Assembly (NCBI RefSeq): GCF_023195515.1
Contig: NZ_JALPKR020000002.1
Span: forward strand, 4,875,001 to 4,939,000
Direction of reading: 5' to 3'
DNA: 64,000 nt
From: Variovorax sp. S12S4
GTDB lineage: Bacteria > Pseudomonadota > Gammaproteobacteria > Burkholderiales > Burkholderiaceae_C
Position numbers and translations under genes: made by a program. Shown piece by piece: positions 7,887-15,780 of this stretch; position 1 is the stretch's first letter, and each line of letters starts with the position of its first letter. A model generated the notes under the pieces. The model saw only the letters and a list, made by a program, of their open reading frames with translations, ran no database searches and had not been told where the DNA came from.

Positions 7887-9122
7887 GTGGCACAAGAAAA
7901 AGTCGATCCAGGTTTGAATAGTTCGGTACTACGCCGAAAGCTTCTTGGCAGCGTGGGTGCCGCGGTAGGCGCCTCCTTCGTCTTTCCGCGCTGGACGCAC
8001 GCGCAAGCTGCCTCCGGCAAGCCGGCAGCACCACCGAGCACCATCACCCGGCCGCCGCGCGACTTCGGCCCGGGCGGGGCGCCGACCACCTACTTCACCG
8101 ACCCCGACGTGCTCACCGTCGACCCGGCCTTCGATGGCCTGCGCCAGCCCAACGCCCCCATCCAGCGGCTGTGGACCGGCGCGCTGTGGTCCGAAGGGCC
8201 GGCGTGGAATTCCGTCGGCCGCTTTCTGGTGTGGAGCGACATACCGAACAACCGCCAGTTGCGCTGGAGCGAGGACGACGGCCATGTGAGCGTGTTTCGC
8301 GCGCCTTCCAACAACAGCAACGGCAATACCTTCGACTACCAGGGCAGGCAACTGTCCTGCGAGCACCTGACGCGGCGCGTGGTGCGCTACGAGCTCGACG
8401 GCTCGGTCACCGTCCTCGCCTCGAGCTTCAACGGCAAGCGGCTCAACTCGCCCAACGACATCGTTCCTCACCCTGACGGCAGCTACTGGTTCACCGATCC
8501 GCCCTACGGCGCCCAGCTCTACGAGGGCGCGGTCGACGCACCGGGCGGGCCCGCGAACAAGGCCGGCCGGCTCAACCCGAGGCTCGGGCAGCCGCCCGAA
8601 ATCGGCTCTTACAAGCGCGAACTGCCGACCGCGGTGTACCGCCTGGACAAGAGCGGCACGCTCACGCAGGTGGCTGGCGAAGACCTGGTGCCCGACCCGA
8701 ACGGCCTGTGCTTCTCACCCGATTTCAAGAAGCTCTACATCGTCAGCACCGGCCAGGGGCCGGGCGACACCATTCCCGGCGGCAAGGGCGACATGTATGT
8801 GTTCGATGTCGGCTCCGACAACAAGCTCAGCAACGGCAAGCTCTTCAGCAACTTCATGATCGACGGCGTGAAGTGCGCGCCCGACGGCGTGCGCGCCGAC
8901 GTCGACGGCAACCTGTGGTGCTCCAGCAATGCGGGCCGCAACGTGGGCTACAGCGGCGTTACGGTATGGACGCCGCAGGGCCGGCTCATCGGGCGTATCC
9001 GGCTGCCGGAAGTTTGCGGCAACGTCTGCTTCGGCGGCCCCAAGCGCAACCGCCTGTTCATGGCGGCCAGCCAGTCGCTGTATGCCGTCTATACAGCGAC
9101 ACAGGGCGCGGCGCCGGGCTAG
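7887..9122 (+). CDS. Exported SMP-30/gluconolactonase-family protein
   Basis: A 411-residue beta-propeller of the SMP-30/gluconolactonase/LRE family. Motifs include WSEGPAWN near the first blade, a RLNSPNDIVPHPDGSYWFTDPPYG block that supplies metal ligands (Asn, Asp), DPNGLCFSPDFKKLYI, and GVRADVDGNLWCSS. Such proteins hydrolyse sugar or other lactones with a divalent metal. A twin-arginine signal (VLRRKLLGS followed by a hydrophobic stretch and an AQA cleavage site) indicates folded export to the periplasm. GTG at 7887 is preferred because GGAG lies 7 bases upstream. The divergent tctBA pair suggests a possible link between lactone hydrolysis and carboxylate uptake, but this is only contextual. 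Confidence 0.9.
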   Translation: MAQEKVDPGLNSSVLRRKLLGSVGAAVGASFVFPRWTHAQAASGKPAAPPSTITRPPRDFGPGGAPTTYFTDPDVLTVDPAFDGLRQPNAPIQRLWTGALWSEGPAWNSVGRFLVWSDIPNNRQLRWSEDDGHVSVFRAPSNNSNGNTFDYQGRQLSCEHLTRRVVRYELDGSVTVLASSFNGKRLNSPNDIVPHPDGSYWFTDPPYGAQLYEGAVDAPGGPANKAGRLNPRLGQPPEIGSYKRELPTAVYRLDKSGTLTQVAGEDLVPDPNGLCFSPDFKKLYIVSTGQGPGDTIPGGKGDMYVFDVGSDNKLSNGKLFSNFMIDGVKCAPDGVRADVDGNLWCSSNAGRNVGYSGVTVWTPQGRLIGRIRLPEVCGNVCFGGPKRNRLFMAASQSLYAVYTATQGAAPG

Positions 9123-9125
9123 GCG

Positions 9126-10418
9126 CTACTTCAGGGTGGCGCCGCCTCGTGCGAGGTACTGACTCGAGAGGCGGGCAAACTGGCCGCCATCGGTGCTGAT
9201 CGAAGTCTGATGGCTGCCACCCGGACTGAAGACGATCGCGAACGTGTAGGTATCGCCGTACTCCTGCGTGTTGCGCAGCATGTAGTCGACATGGTTGTTC
9301 CGGTAGTGCTGATCGGTGCCGCCTGGCGTGTCGGACGGCACGCCCATCGGTGTCTGCCACCACAGGATCGGGAGGCCATTGCCCAGGGCTGCCCGGTAGG
9401 CCGAGATCTGGCTCTGGGACTCATGGAAATTCGGCGAGGTCTGGTTGGTTGCGTCCCAATAGAACGGACCGCTTCGCCCTGTGCATTCATCAGGAGGCGA
9501 TGCGACTTCCCAGCAGCCCGCGTCGCGGTCGCTGGTCTGGGCGACGATGAAGTCCGCCTTGTCTGCCCCGACCGCCTTCATCTGCGCGCCGATCTCGGCA
9601 GGGGTGCCGCTCCAGAAGGCAGGCGGGAACCCCACGAGTGCCTTGGGCGCGATCTGCCTGCTCATTTGCACGAGGCATTGGCCGAGGCCTGCGACGGTGT
9701 TCGGCAGCCCGGCGCATTCGGGCTGGTTGTTCACGACGGCTGCCACTTGCGTCGCATCGCGATTCGGCGCTTGTGCCGCAACGAATCCCCAGAAGTCCGG
9801 CTCCAGATTGACCAGCATGGGCGTACCGAGGGCTGCAATGCGCTGGTACATCAGCCGCGTCTGCCCCCAATATTTGTTCATGAAGGTCGCGTCGTTGATG
9901 TTGCTCAGATCGCCCTGCATCTGGTAGAGCGTGAGCATGGGAATCGCGCCGTAGGCTTGGTTGGCCTGCGCGGTGACTGTGACGTATGCCCCGTCAGGGC
10001 TGTTCCAGCTGGGCCAGGCGCCTGCGCCGACGCCCACGAGGTAGGTGTCGACGATATCCGGGTGAATGTCCTGGATCTTCATCTGGTCGATGCTGCTCCC
10101 ACCGAGCCCGACCAGCACCCGGGCAGGCTTGCCGAGCCTGGTCACCAGTGCGACGGTTGTCGGCATGGGCGGGGTACTTCCTCCTGTATTGCCGGCCCCG
10201 CTTGTTCCACCTGTACTGCCCGTGTTCCCTGCCCCGCCTGCACTCTGGCCATCGCCACCTTGGTTGGCGCCGTTGCTGCCTTGAATCGCACCGTTGCCGG
10301 CGAACCCAGCCAGACTGCCTAAGCCGCCACCTTGACCGCCACCACCTCCTCCGCCACAGCCAAACAGAAGCACCGAAAACACCAGTGCTGAAATGCACCC
10401 TCGAAAAGACGTGATCAT
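9126..10418 (-). CDS. Lipoprotein with a TIM-barrel glycosidase-like domain, function unknown
   Basis: A protein of about 430 residues. The chosen ATG at 10418 gives a clean lipoprotein signal (lipobox LLFGC, Cys21); a longer frame from 10469 lacks signal character. After the cysteine comes a run of glycines and a low-complexity Gly/Ser/Asn/Thr linker to about residue 85, then a globular domain. The motifs VNLEPDFWGF (candidate acid in a barrel strand), LVGFPPAFW and LPILWWQTPMG resemble TIM-barrel glycoside hydrolases, but I cannot assign a family. A 12-base palindrome (10420-10431) covers the region just before the start codon. It converges with the lactonase gene, with 3 bases between stops. 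Confidence 0.75.
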   Translation of the reverse strand: MITSFRGCISALVFSVLLFGCGGGGGGGQGGGLGSLAGFAGNGAIQGSNGANQGGDGQSAGGAGNTGSTGGTSGAGNTGGSTPPMPTTVALVTRLGKPARVLVGLGGSSIDQMKIQDIHPDIVDTYLVGVGAGAWPSWNSPDGAYVTVTAQANQAYGAIPMLTLYQMQGDLSNINDATFMNKYWGQTRLMYQRIAALGTPMLVNLEPDFWGFVAAQAPNRDATQVAAVVNNQPECAGLPNTVAGLGQCLVQMSRQIAPKALVGFPPAFWSGTPAEIGAQMKAVGADKADFIVAQTSDRDAGCWEVASPPDECTGRSGPFYWDATNQTSPNFHESQSQISAYRAALGNGLPILWWQTPMGVPSDTPGGTDQHYRNNHVDYMLRNTQEYGDTYTFAIVFSPGGSHQTSISTDGGQFARLSSQYLARGGATLK

Positions 10419-10574
10419 GAAAAGCGCTTTTTTTGATTTGAAAAGAATCGACCGCGGCACATGGCGCACGATCCATGCCCGCGTGGCCCTCGAAGAAAAG
10501 CACGCGAATTACCTCCAAAGGTGACACGAAGCGTCGCTTCAGGCTCGGCGTGCGACAAAAAAGAAACCCCGCAG

Positions 10575-10605
10575 CGCCGGTAGAGACGGCGACCGACGTT
10601 TTTTT
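10575..10605 (+). terminator. Terminator-like element in the diguanylate cyclase leader
   Basis: A 5-bp stem (CGCCG at 10575-10579, CGGCG at 10587-10591) is followed after seven bases by seven T (10599-10605), only 17 bases before the start codon at 10623. The gap between stem and T-run makes it a weak intrinsic terminator; it could be an attenuator or chance. Confidence 0.3.
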
Positions 10606-10622
10606 GTAGAGTCGAGCCTTCG

Positions 10623-12227
10623 ATGAAAAAAGCGCCCGCTCCTCCGTCGCCCGAGACGGTTCCAGATACGTCCATCGGCTCGAGGTCATCGAACGACGCG
10701 AGCTCACTCGCCCGAAAAACGGACGCGCAAAAAAGTCGCGTCATCTTCGGTACTACTTTGTTTGTAGTCTTTGTGTGCGTGGCGTTGCTGGTCATGAACG
10801 CATGGCTGGTCATTCGCGCGCGCACCGCAGAAAACGAGCAGATCGAGCGGGCGAACACCAACCTCGCACGCGCGGTCAGCCAGCAGATCGACAGCACCGT
10901 CGCCCTGGCCGAACACATCATCTCGGGCATCGTCTTCGAACTCGAGCGCGCGGACATCACGCCCGAGACGCTGCAGCGTCTTCAGCCCGTTCTCGTGAAC
11001 CACGCTTCCGAAGTGCAAGCCATCAAGGGGCTCTTCATCTATGACGAGGAAGGCCGCTGGCTCGTCTATTCCGAAGCATCCCCGGCGGGCACCAAAAACA
11101 ACTCGGACCGCGAGTACTTCATTTACCACCGGGCCAACCCGAGCGCGCGCACGCTGATCAGCGGGCCCATCGTGAGCCGCTCTTCCGGCGAGTGGGTGAT
11201 TCCGGTGTCTCGACGGATCAACGACCCCGACGGCAACTTTGCCGGTGTGGTGCTGGTCACGCTCAGCGTCAAGCACCTGCTGAGCGTGCTGGACCGCTTT
11301 CAGATCGGCGACCAAGGAGCGATTGCGCTGTTCGGAGCGGACCAGCTCCTGGTTCGCCGCCCCTTCAGGGAAGCGGACATGAACAGGCGCAATACCGATT
11401 CGCCGTTCCAGAAGCGGTTCCAGGCCTCGCGCTCGGGCACTGTCGAAGGAAGATCGGCGATCGACGGCGTGACGCGGATCATCAGCTTCGAACACCTGCT
11501 GGACTATCCGCTCTTCGTGACCGTTGCCGTCGGCAAGGACGAGGCGCTGCAGGAATGGAAGTCCGCATCGATCTATCAAACGACCTGGGTGGTCCTTCTG
11601 TGCCTGATCGTCGGCGTCTCGGGCCGCTACCTGATCCGCTCGATGCGCCGGCGGCTGGTGGCGGAACTGCACTTGCGAAGCGCGCGCGACGCACTGACCG
11701 AGGCCAATGAGCGCCTGGAACATCTTGCGCAGGAAGACGGGCTCACAGGCCTGGCCAACCGCCGCTACTTCGACGCCCGCCTGCTCTTCAACTTCCAGCA
11801 GGCGCTGGAAGGCCAGACGCCGCTGGCGGTCGTCATGGTCGACGTCGACGAGTTCAAGAAGTACAACGACCTGTACGGCCATCTCGGAGGCGACGAGTGC
11901 CTGCGCCAGATCGCGCACGCACTGCGCTCAGCCGTGTGGCGCTCGGGCGACCTTGTCGCGCGTTATGGGGGCGAGGAAATGGTTCTTCTGTTGCCCGCGA
12001 CCGACGCCGAAGGTGCGCTCGAAGTCGCGCAACGGGCGCGGCTGGCCGTGGCCGATCTGCGGATTCCCCATGCGGCGTCGGCGCTGGGCACGGTGTCCAT
12101 CAGCCTTGGCGTGGCGGCCGGAGTGCCGCAGCCCGACAGCACACCGTTCGAGCTTCTGAAAGCCGCGGACGAGGCGCTCTACCTCGCCAAGCAGGAGGGG
12201 CGAAACACGGTCATGGTGCACGAATGA
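10623..12227 (+). CDS. Membrane-bound diguanylate cyclase with periplasmic Cache-type sensor
   Basis: A 534-residue signalling enzyme that makes cyclic di-GMP from two GTP. Topology: cytoplasmic N-tail, membrane segment at about 40-62, a periplasmic PDC/dCache-like sensor of about 250 residues (segments IKGLFIYDEEGRWLVYS and SGPIVSRSSGEWVIPVSR are typical), second membrane segment at about 320-338, a short coiled-coil linker, then GGDEF from DGLTGLANRRYFD at about 373. The active-site motif is GGEEM (449-453), an accepted variant. An RxxD inhibitory site (RSGD, 440-443) sits five residues before it, so product inhibition is expected. No EAL domain is present. The 3' end overlaps the convergent SDR gene by 17 bases. 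Confidence 0.95.
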   Translation: MKKAPAPPSPETVPDTSIGSRSSNDASSLARKTDAQKSRVIFGTTLFVVFVCVALLVMNAWLVIRARTAENEQIERANTNLARAVSQQIDSTVALAEHIISGIVFELERADITPETLQRLQPVLVNHASEVQAIKGLFIYDEEGRWLVYSEASPAGTKNNSDREYFIYHRANPSARTLISGPIVSRSSGEWVIPVSRRINDPDGNFAGVVLVTLSVKHLLSVLDRFQIGDQGAIALFGADQLLVRRPFREADMNRRNTDSPFQKRFQASRSGTVEGRSAIDGVTRIISFEHLLDYPLFVTVAVGKDEALQEWKSASIYQTTWVVLLCLIVGVSGRYLIRSMRRRLVAELHLRSARDALTEANERLEHLAQEDGLTGLANRRYFDARLLFNFQQALEGQTPLAVVMVDVDEFKKYNDLYGHLGGDECLRQIAHALRSAVWRSGDLVARYGGEEMVLLLPATDAEGALEVAQRARLAVADLRIPHAASALGTVSISLGVAAGVPQPDSTPFELLKAADEALYLAKQEGRNTVMVHE

Positions 12228-13248
12228 CCCGTTCGGATCGCCGGAGTGCGCCGTCTGGCCCGGGCCGCAGCAGCATGCCGCCGCTCACCCCTCGTCCGGC
12301 CTCGAGCGGCTGGTGCACTGCGCCAGGGCCGTTCGGCGCCGGCGGCGCCCGTTCCATCTGCGCCTTGTGCACCATGTCGGCCGACAAGCGCTCGGTCAGG
12401 TCGGGAAAGAGCCGGTGGCTCGCGGTCGACACCCCTGCTTTCCACCCGACCGGGAGCTCCTCTCGCGGATTGACGGACACCCACACAATCGCCTCCACCA
12501 CCTTCTCCGGTGGATCGAGCGCCACCATGTTCGGCTCTCGTCCGCTGTAGTTGCCCGCATGCGCGAAGAACGGGGTGTCGGCTGCCCAAGGCATCACCGT
12601 GACAACGTGCACGCCCGAAAGGCGAGCCAACCGAAGCTCTTCGTTGAGCGCGCGGCCAAGCGCCAGCACACCCGCCTTGGAGGCCGCGTATGAGGCCTGA
12701 TAGGCGAGCGGTACTTCGCTTTCGACCGAGCCGATGTTCACCAGCGTTCCGTTGCCCTGCCGGCGAAACAGCCCCAGTGCGATGTGGCTGCCGTAGACCA
12801 CTCCGTTGAGGTTCACGTCCACCACGCGTGCATGGTCGGCCACCGGAATTTCCTCGAAGCGCCCGATGACGCCCACGCCGGCGTTGTTGATCCAGACGTC
12901 GACACTGCCGAAGCGCGCAAGCGTGGCCGACATCAGGCGATCCATGTCGCCTGGACGCGCCACGTCGGTCGTCACCACCAGGGCGTTGCCTCCGGCGCTG
13001 CGCACCTCGCGGGCGACTTCTTCCAGCAGTTCGGTGCGGCGCGCTGCAAGCACAACATTGGCTCCCAGCCCGCCCAACCTCACGGCAACGCCGCGGCCGA
13101 AACCGCTCGATGCACCGGTGACCACATAGGTCTTGCCGGCAATGCGGCGCGCATCGTCAGCACCGACTGTCGGCGCCAGCGCACAGCCACCGAGTGCGAA
13201 GGTGAGTAGCGCAGTCACGAACAAGCGAATCGCGGCGGATGAGTTCAT
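12211..13248 (-). CDS. Short-chain dehydrogenase with a lipoprotein signal
   Basis: A 345-residue classical SDR. The coenzyme motif TGASSGFG begins at about residue 44, NNAG follows in the middle and the catalytic YAASK motif comes later, with a Ser in the preceding NIGSVES segment. Arg residues after the glycine motif (AARRTE) suggest NADP(H). Unusually, the ATG at 13248, supported by AAGGAG upstream, gives a 21-residue hydrophobic signal ending in LGGC (Cys22), a lipobox. A periplasmic NAD(P)-dependent enzyme would be odd because the cofactor is not freely available there; the segment could instead act as a membrane anchor. The last 60 residues are proline- and arginine-rich beyond the SDR core. 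The substrate is unknown. Confidence 0.85.
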   Translation of the reverse strand: MNSSAAIRLFVTALLTFALGGCALAPTVGADDARRIAGKTYVVTGASSGFGRGVAVRLGGLGANVVLAARRTELLEEVAREVRSAGGNALVVTTDVARPGDMDRLMSATLARFGSVDVWINNAGVGVIGRFEEIPVADHARVVDVNLNGVVYGSHIALGLFRRQGNGTLVNIGSVESEVPLAYQASYAASKAGVLALGRALNEELRLARLSGVHVVTVMPWAADTPFFAHAGNYSGREPNMVALDPPEKVVEAIVWVSVNPREELPVGWKAGVSTASHRLFPDLTERLSADMVHKAQMERAPPAPNGPGAVHQPLEAGRGVSGGMLLRPGPDGALRRSERVIRAP

Positions 13249-13604
13249 GGGTGCTCCTTGACCGCCCTGAGCCCAGTGGCAACACAGACAGCACACTCGA
13301 AGGCACTGCGGCTGCATCCGTCCATGAGGCGGCCGGGACAAGGGTTGAACGACCGACTGGCAAGCGGCAGGCCCGGCGCCGCGGCCCACGAGCGTGGGAC
13401 TCCAGGGCGCGACGGCTTTGCTCGCGCTGGCATTTTTGCTGTATTTCTTGCCTCACCTGCTCATTGCACCGCCGGATTCACAGGCGCAGTGGCGCGCGCG
13501 TGGATTTGTTTCTTCATCGCCGATTCACGGGATGCGGATACCCCTGCAGCCACAGGCATGTCGATTGCCAGAACACCCTTTGCGCGAGATCCAAGGAGAC
13601 CACC
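13249..13604. other. Intergenic region without a supported gene
   Basis: This 356-base divergent region separates the SDR lipoprotein gene from the small protein at 13605. It must hold both promoters. A GTG at 13394 opens a frame whose first 28 residues are strongly hydrophobic, but the frame then runs into the start of the 13605 gene with arginine-rich sequence and has no ribosome binding site, so I do not annotate it. The 13605 gene's own AAGGAG lies at 13593-13598. Confidence 0.6.
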
Positions 13605-13970
13605 ATGGCCGACGCTTCCCAGAAAACCGGCGTTGTCGACGACAAGCAGGCCGCGCGGGACAAGCTCCGCGCGGCCAGGCTGTTTGAGCAAGTGCCTTGC
13701 CAGGACACTGCAATGAGCCACGTCAGGCGGATCGCCATCTATGTCGACGAACCGCACCCTGGGCATTTCTTCTGGGTGCTGACGGAGCAATGCGACGACG
13801 CAAGCCATTGGAGAGAACTGGAGTCCGCCGAGCTCTCCTACGAAATCTGGCTCGATGCGCTGCGTGCCGGCGTGAGAGCGCTCGAAGGCTACGCCCTGGA
13901 CGAGCGCATGGGCCCTCGCGCCCCCGGCCCGGCAAGGACGCCTGTCTGGCCGGATACGCGTCCCGCCTGA
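13605..13970 (+). CDS. Small hypothetical protein, 121 residues
   Basis: An unrecognised soluble protein. The start at 13605 is well supported by AAGGAG 7 bases upstream. Residues 1-25 are charged and probably disordered; residues 35-100 look folded, with RRIAIYVDEPHPGHFFWVLTEQ followed by HWRELESAELSYEIWLDALRAGVRALEGYA, suggesting two beta strands and two helices. The C-terminus is proline-rich. There is no signal peptide or membrane segment. It converges with the DNA ligase gene (1 base between stops). The consistent high-GC codon use and good ribosome binding site make it a credible gene; the function is unknown. Confidence 0.75.
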   Translation: MADASQKTGVVDDKQAARDKLRAARLFEQVPCQDTAMSHVRRIAIYVDEPHPGHFFWVLTEQCDDASHWRELESAELSYEIWLDALRAGVRALEGYALDERMGPRAPGPARTPVWPDTRPA

Positions 13971-13971
13971 G

Positions 13972-14592
13972 TCAGGTTCGCGCAACCCGCCCCGCCGGGA
14001 TGACGCTGCGTTTGACCTTGACCCAATCGCTCGACCGGACGCCCGCCTGGTAGACGCTGCCCGCGCGCTTGGCGACCAGGCCTTCCAGCTTCATCGGGGT
14101 CACGACGTCGGCAAAGAGCTGGGCAGCACCCGTTTCGAAATGGTCGACGTACATGATGTACGGCCGCGGCCTCTTCTTGAAAATCGCGGCGAGCGCGGCC
14201 TTGCGCTCTAGCAACGGCTGCTGCGTGATGTCGACGCCGCGGTGCATCAGTAGATCGAAGACGCAGTAGACAACGTTCGGGCCACCCGGATACCGGCCCC
14301 GGGCGCCGCGATCCTGCAGCTGGCTGAAGTCGCTGCGGCCCGCCTGGTCGAACACGCAGACCTCGCCGTCGACCACGCACTGCCCGCTCTTCAGCGTACC
14401 CAGGCTTTGCGTGACCTCCGGAAACCACGTGGTGGCATCGGTTCCATTGCGCGTGCGCAGCTGCACGGTACCGCCAAACTCGGCCAGCACCCGATAGCCG
14501 TTCAGCTTCAGTTCGTAGATCCACCCCGGCTCGTCGAGAACGATCGGACGTTCGTCGAGCAGCATTGGCTGGTAGCGGTCGAGCTTGGCCAT
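13972..14592 (-). CDS. Minimal ATP-dependent DNA ligase, adenylation domain only
   Basis: A 206-residue protein with the order of nucleotidyltransferase motifs of LigD-type ATP-dependent DNA ligases: motif I ELKLNGYR with Lys29 as the expected AMP acceptor, a VVDGEVCVFD segment (motif III), EGLVAKR (motif IV), and WVKVKRS (motif V). Two things are odd. Motif I reads KLNG where ligases have KxDG (Asn31 for Asp). The protein also stops about 12 residues after motif V, so the OB-fold domain of a complete ligase is missing. It may be a stand-alone adenylation domain working with a partner, or a decayed ligase. No Ku or LigD polymerase gene is nearby. An upstream in-frame ATG at 14664 is possible. 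Confidence 0.8.
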   Translation of the reverse strand: MAKLDRYQPMLLDERPIVLDEPGWIYELKLNGYRVLAEFGGTVQLRTRNGTDATTWFPEVTQSLGTLKSGQCVVDGEVCVFDQAGRSDFSQLQDRGARGRYPGGPNVVYCVFDLLMHRGVDITQQPLLERKAALAAIFKKRPRPYIMYVDHFETGAAQLFADVVTPMKLEGLVAKRAGSVYQAGVRSSDWVKVKRSVIPAGRVART

Positions 14593-14705
14593 GGCGGGAC
14601 GCTGTACCTCGCGGCATCGGCTGGCTGTCAGCCAATGTCGCAATCTGGAGCCGATGCCGTCCATGATCGCCAGGGGTACGATCCGGTGTCATCCGCAGGC
14701 CGCCC

Positions 14706-15620
14706 ATGTTCCTCCACGTCGACGAAGAAATCACTTTCCGCAAGCTCGAGATCCTGCTGGCCTTCATGGAAGCCGGCAATCTGACCCGCGCGGCGGAAAA
14801 GCTCGACATCAGCGCCGTGAGCGTGCACCGCGCGCTGCATTCACTGGAAACCGGCTTGCGCTGCGCCCTGTTCCGGCACGAAGGCCGCAACCTGCACCCG
14901 ACCGAAGCCGCCCATGCGCTGGCCGAGGTAGCGCGCGATGTGCTTCGCACCATGTCCGAGGGCGTTCGTGCCACGCGGGAAGTTGCCGGCTACTCGGCCG
15001 ACCGGATCCGCATCGGTTCGCTCTATTCCCTGACCAGCCGCACAGTGCCGCAGCTGATCATGGGCATGAAGCTGCGCAAGCCCGACCTGCACACCGAGCT
15101 CGTGCTCGGCTCCAATGCGCACCTGCTGCAAAAGCTGCGCGATGGTGCGATCGACGCCGCGCTCATGGCCATTCCGGAAGATGTTTCCGATGTCGAGTCG
15201 GAGCCGCTGTTCGAAGACGATATCCAGTTTGCCGCCCCGGTCGGCTCCCCCTACTCCGCGCTGGCCGAAATCGACCTGAGCAGCTGCGCCGGCGAGCGCT
15301 TCGTGAGCCTGAGCGAAGGCTTCGTCACCTACAGGGGGTTTGTCGAAACCTTCCGCATCGCCGGCTTCACGCCCAACGTGGTGATGAAGACCGACGACAT
15401 CTTCTCGCTGATGAACCTGGTGAGCGGCGGCGTCGGCTACACGCTGCTGCCGGGGCGGGTGCGCGGCGTGATGCCGCAGAAGGTGCAGCTGATTCCGCTG
15501 CAACCCCGCTACTTGATGCGCCAGACCATTGCGCTCAACTTTTTGCGCACGCGCGAGCGCGACCCGAACCTGCTGGCGCTGCTGTCGGTGTGCCGCGTGG
15601 CAAGAGCCGAACTCGGCTGA
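14706..15620 (+). CDS. mdcR: LysR-family regulator of malonate utilisation MdcR
   Basis: A 304-residue LysR-type regulator: N-terminal winged helix (FRKLEILLAFMEAGNLTRAAEKLDISAVSVHRALHSLE) and a two-lobed effector-binding domain from about residue 95. The SVHRALHSLE recognition region and LFRHEGRNL segment are those of MdcR proteins that activate malonate decarboxylase operons. Its position directly upstream of matC-mdcACDEGBH on the same strand supports this. The effector is presumably malonate or a derivative (inferred from the family). It is divergent from the DNA ligase gene. No strong ribosome binding site precedes the ATG. Confidence 0.9.
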   Translation: MFLHVDEEITFRKLEILLAFMEAGNLTRAAEKLDISAVSVHRALHSLETGLRCALFRHEGRNLHPTEAAHALAEVARDVLRTMSEGVRATREVAGYSADRIRIGSLYSLTSRTVPQLIMGMKLRKPDLHTELVLGSNAHLLQKLRDGAIDAALMAIPEDVSDVESEPLFEDDIQFAAPVGSPYSALAEIDLSSCAGERFVSLSEGFVTYRGFVETFRIAGFTPNVVMKTDDIFSLMNLVSGGVGYTLLPGRVRGVMPQKVQLIPLQPRYLMRQTIALNFLRTRERDPNLLALLSVCRVARAELG

Positions 15621-15641
15621 GCGCCAGGCATCCGACCGATC

Positions 15642-15653
15642 AGGGTTAACCCT
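15642..15653. promoter_or_regulatory. Perfect 12-bp palindrome between mdcR and matC
   Basis: AGGGTTAACCCT lies 22 bases after the mdcR stop and 128 bases before the matC start, flanked by GATC on the left and CGATC on the right. Its symmetry and location in the promoter region of the malonate operon make it a candidate MdcR operator. There is no T-run, so it is not an obvious terminator. Confidence 0.45.
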
Positions 15654-15780
15654 CGATCATTTCACAAGGCGTAAAGGTCGGCAACGCCGCTTCATTGATC
15701 GTCCCGGAGGGGGTGCGTACCGTACGGACCCAGACGCGTGGTGCCATGTGCGTCGTACCTAAAACACCGGAGACGCATCG

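Noticed and set aside
13394..13687. Short hydrophobic ORF before the 13605 gene
   Set aside because: The hydrophobic start looks like a membrane segment, but there is no ribosome binding site and the second half is arginine-rich out-of-frame sequence overlapping a better supported gene.
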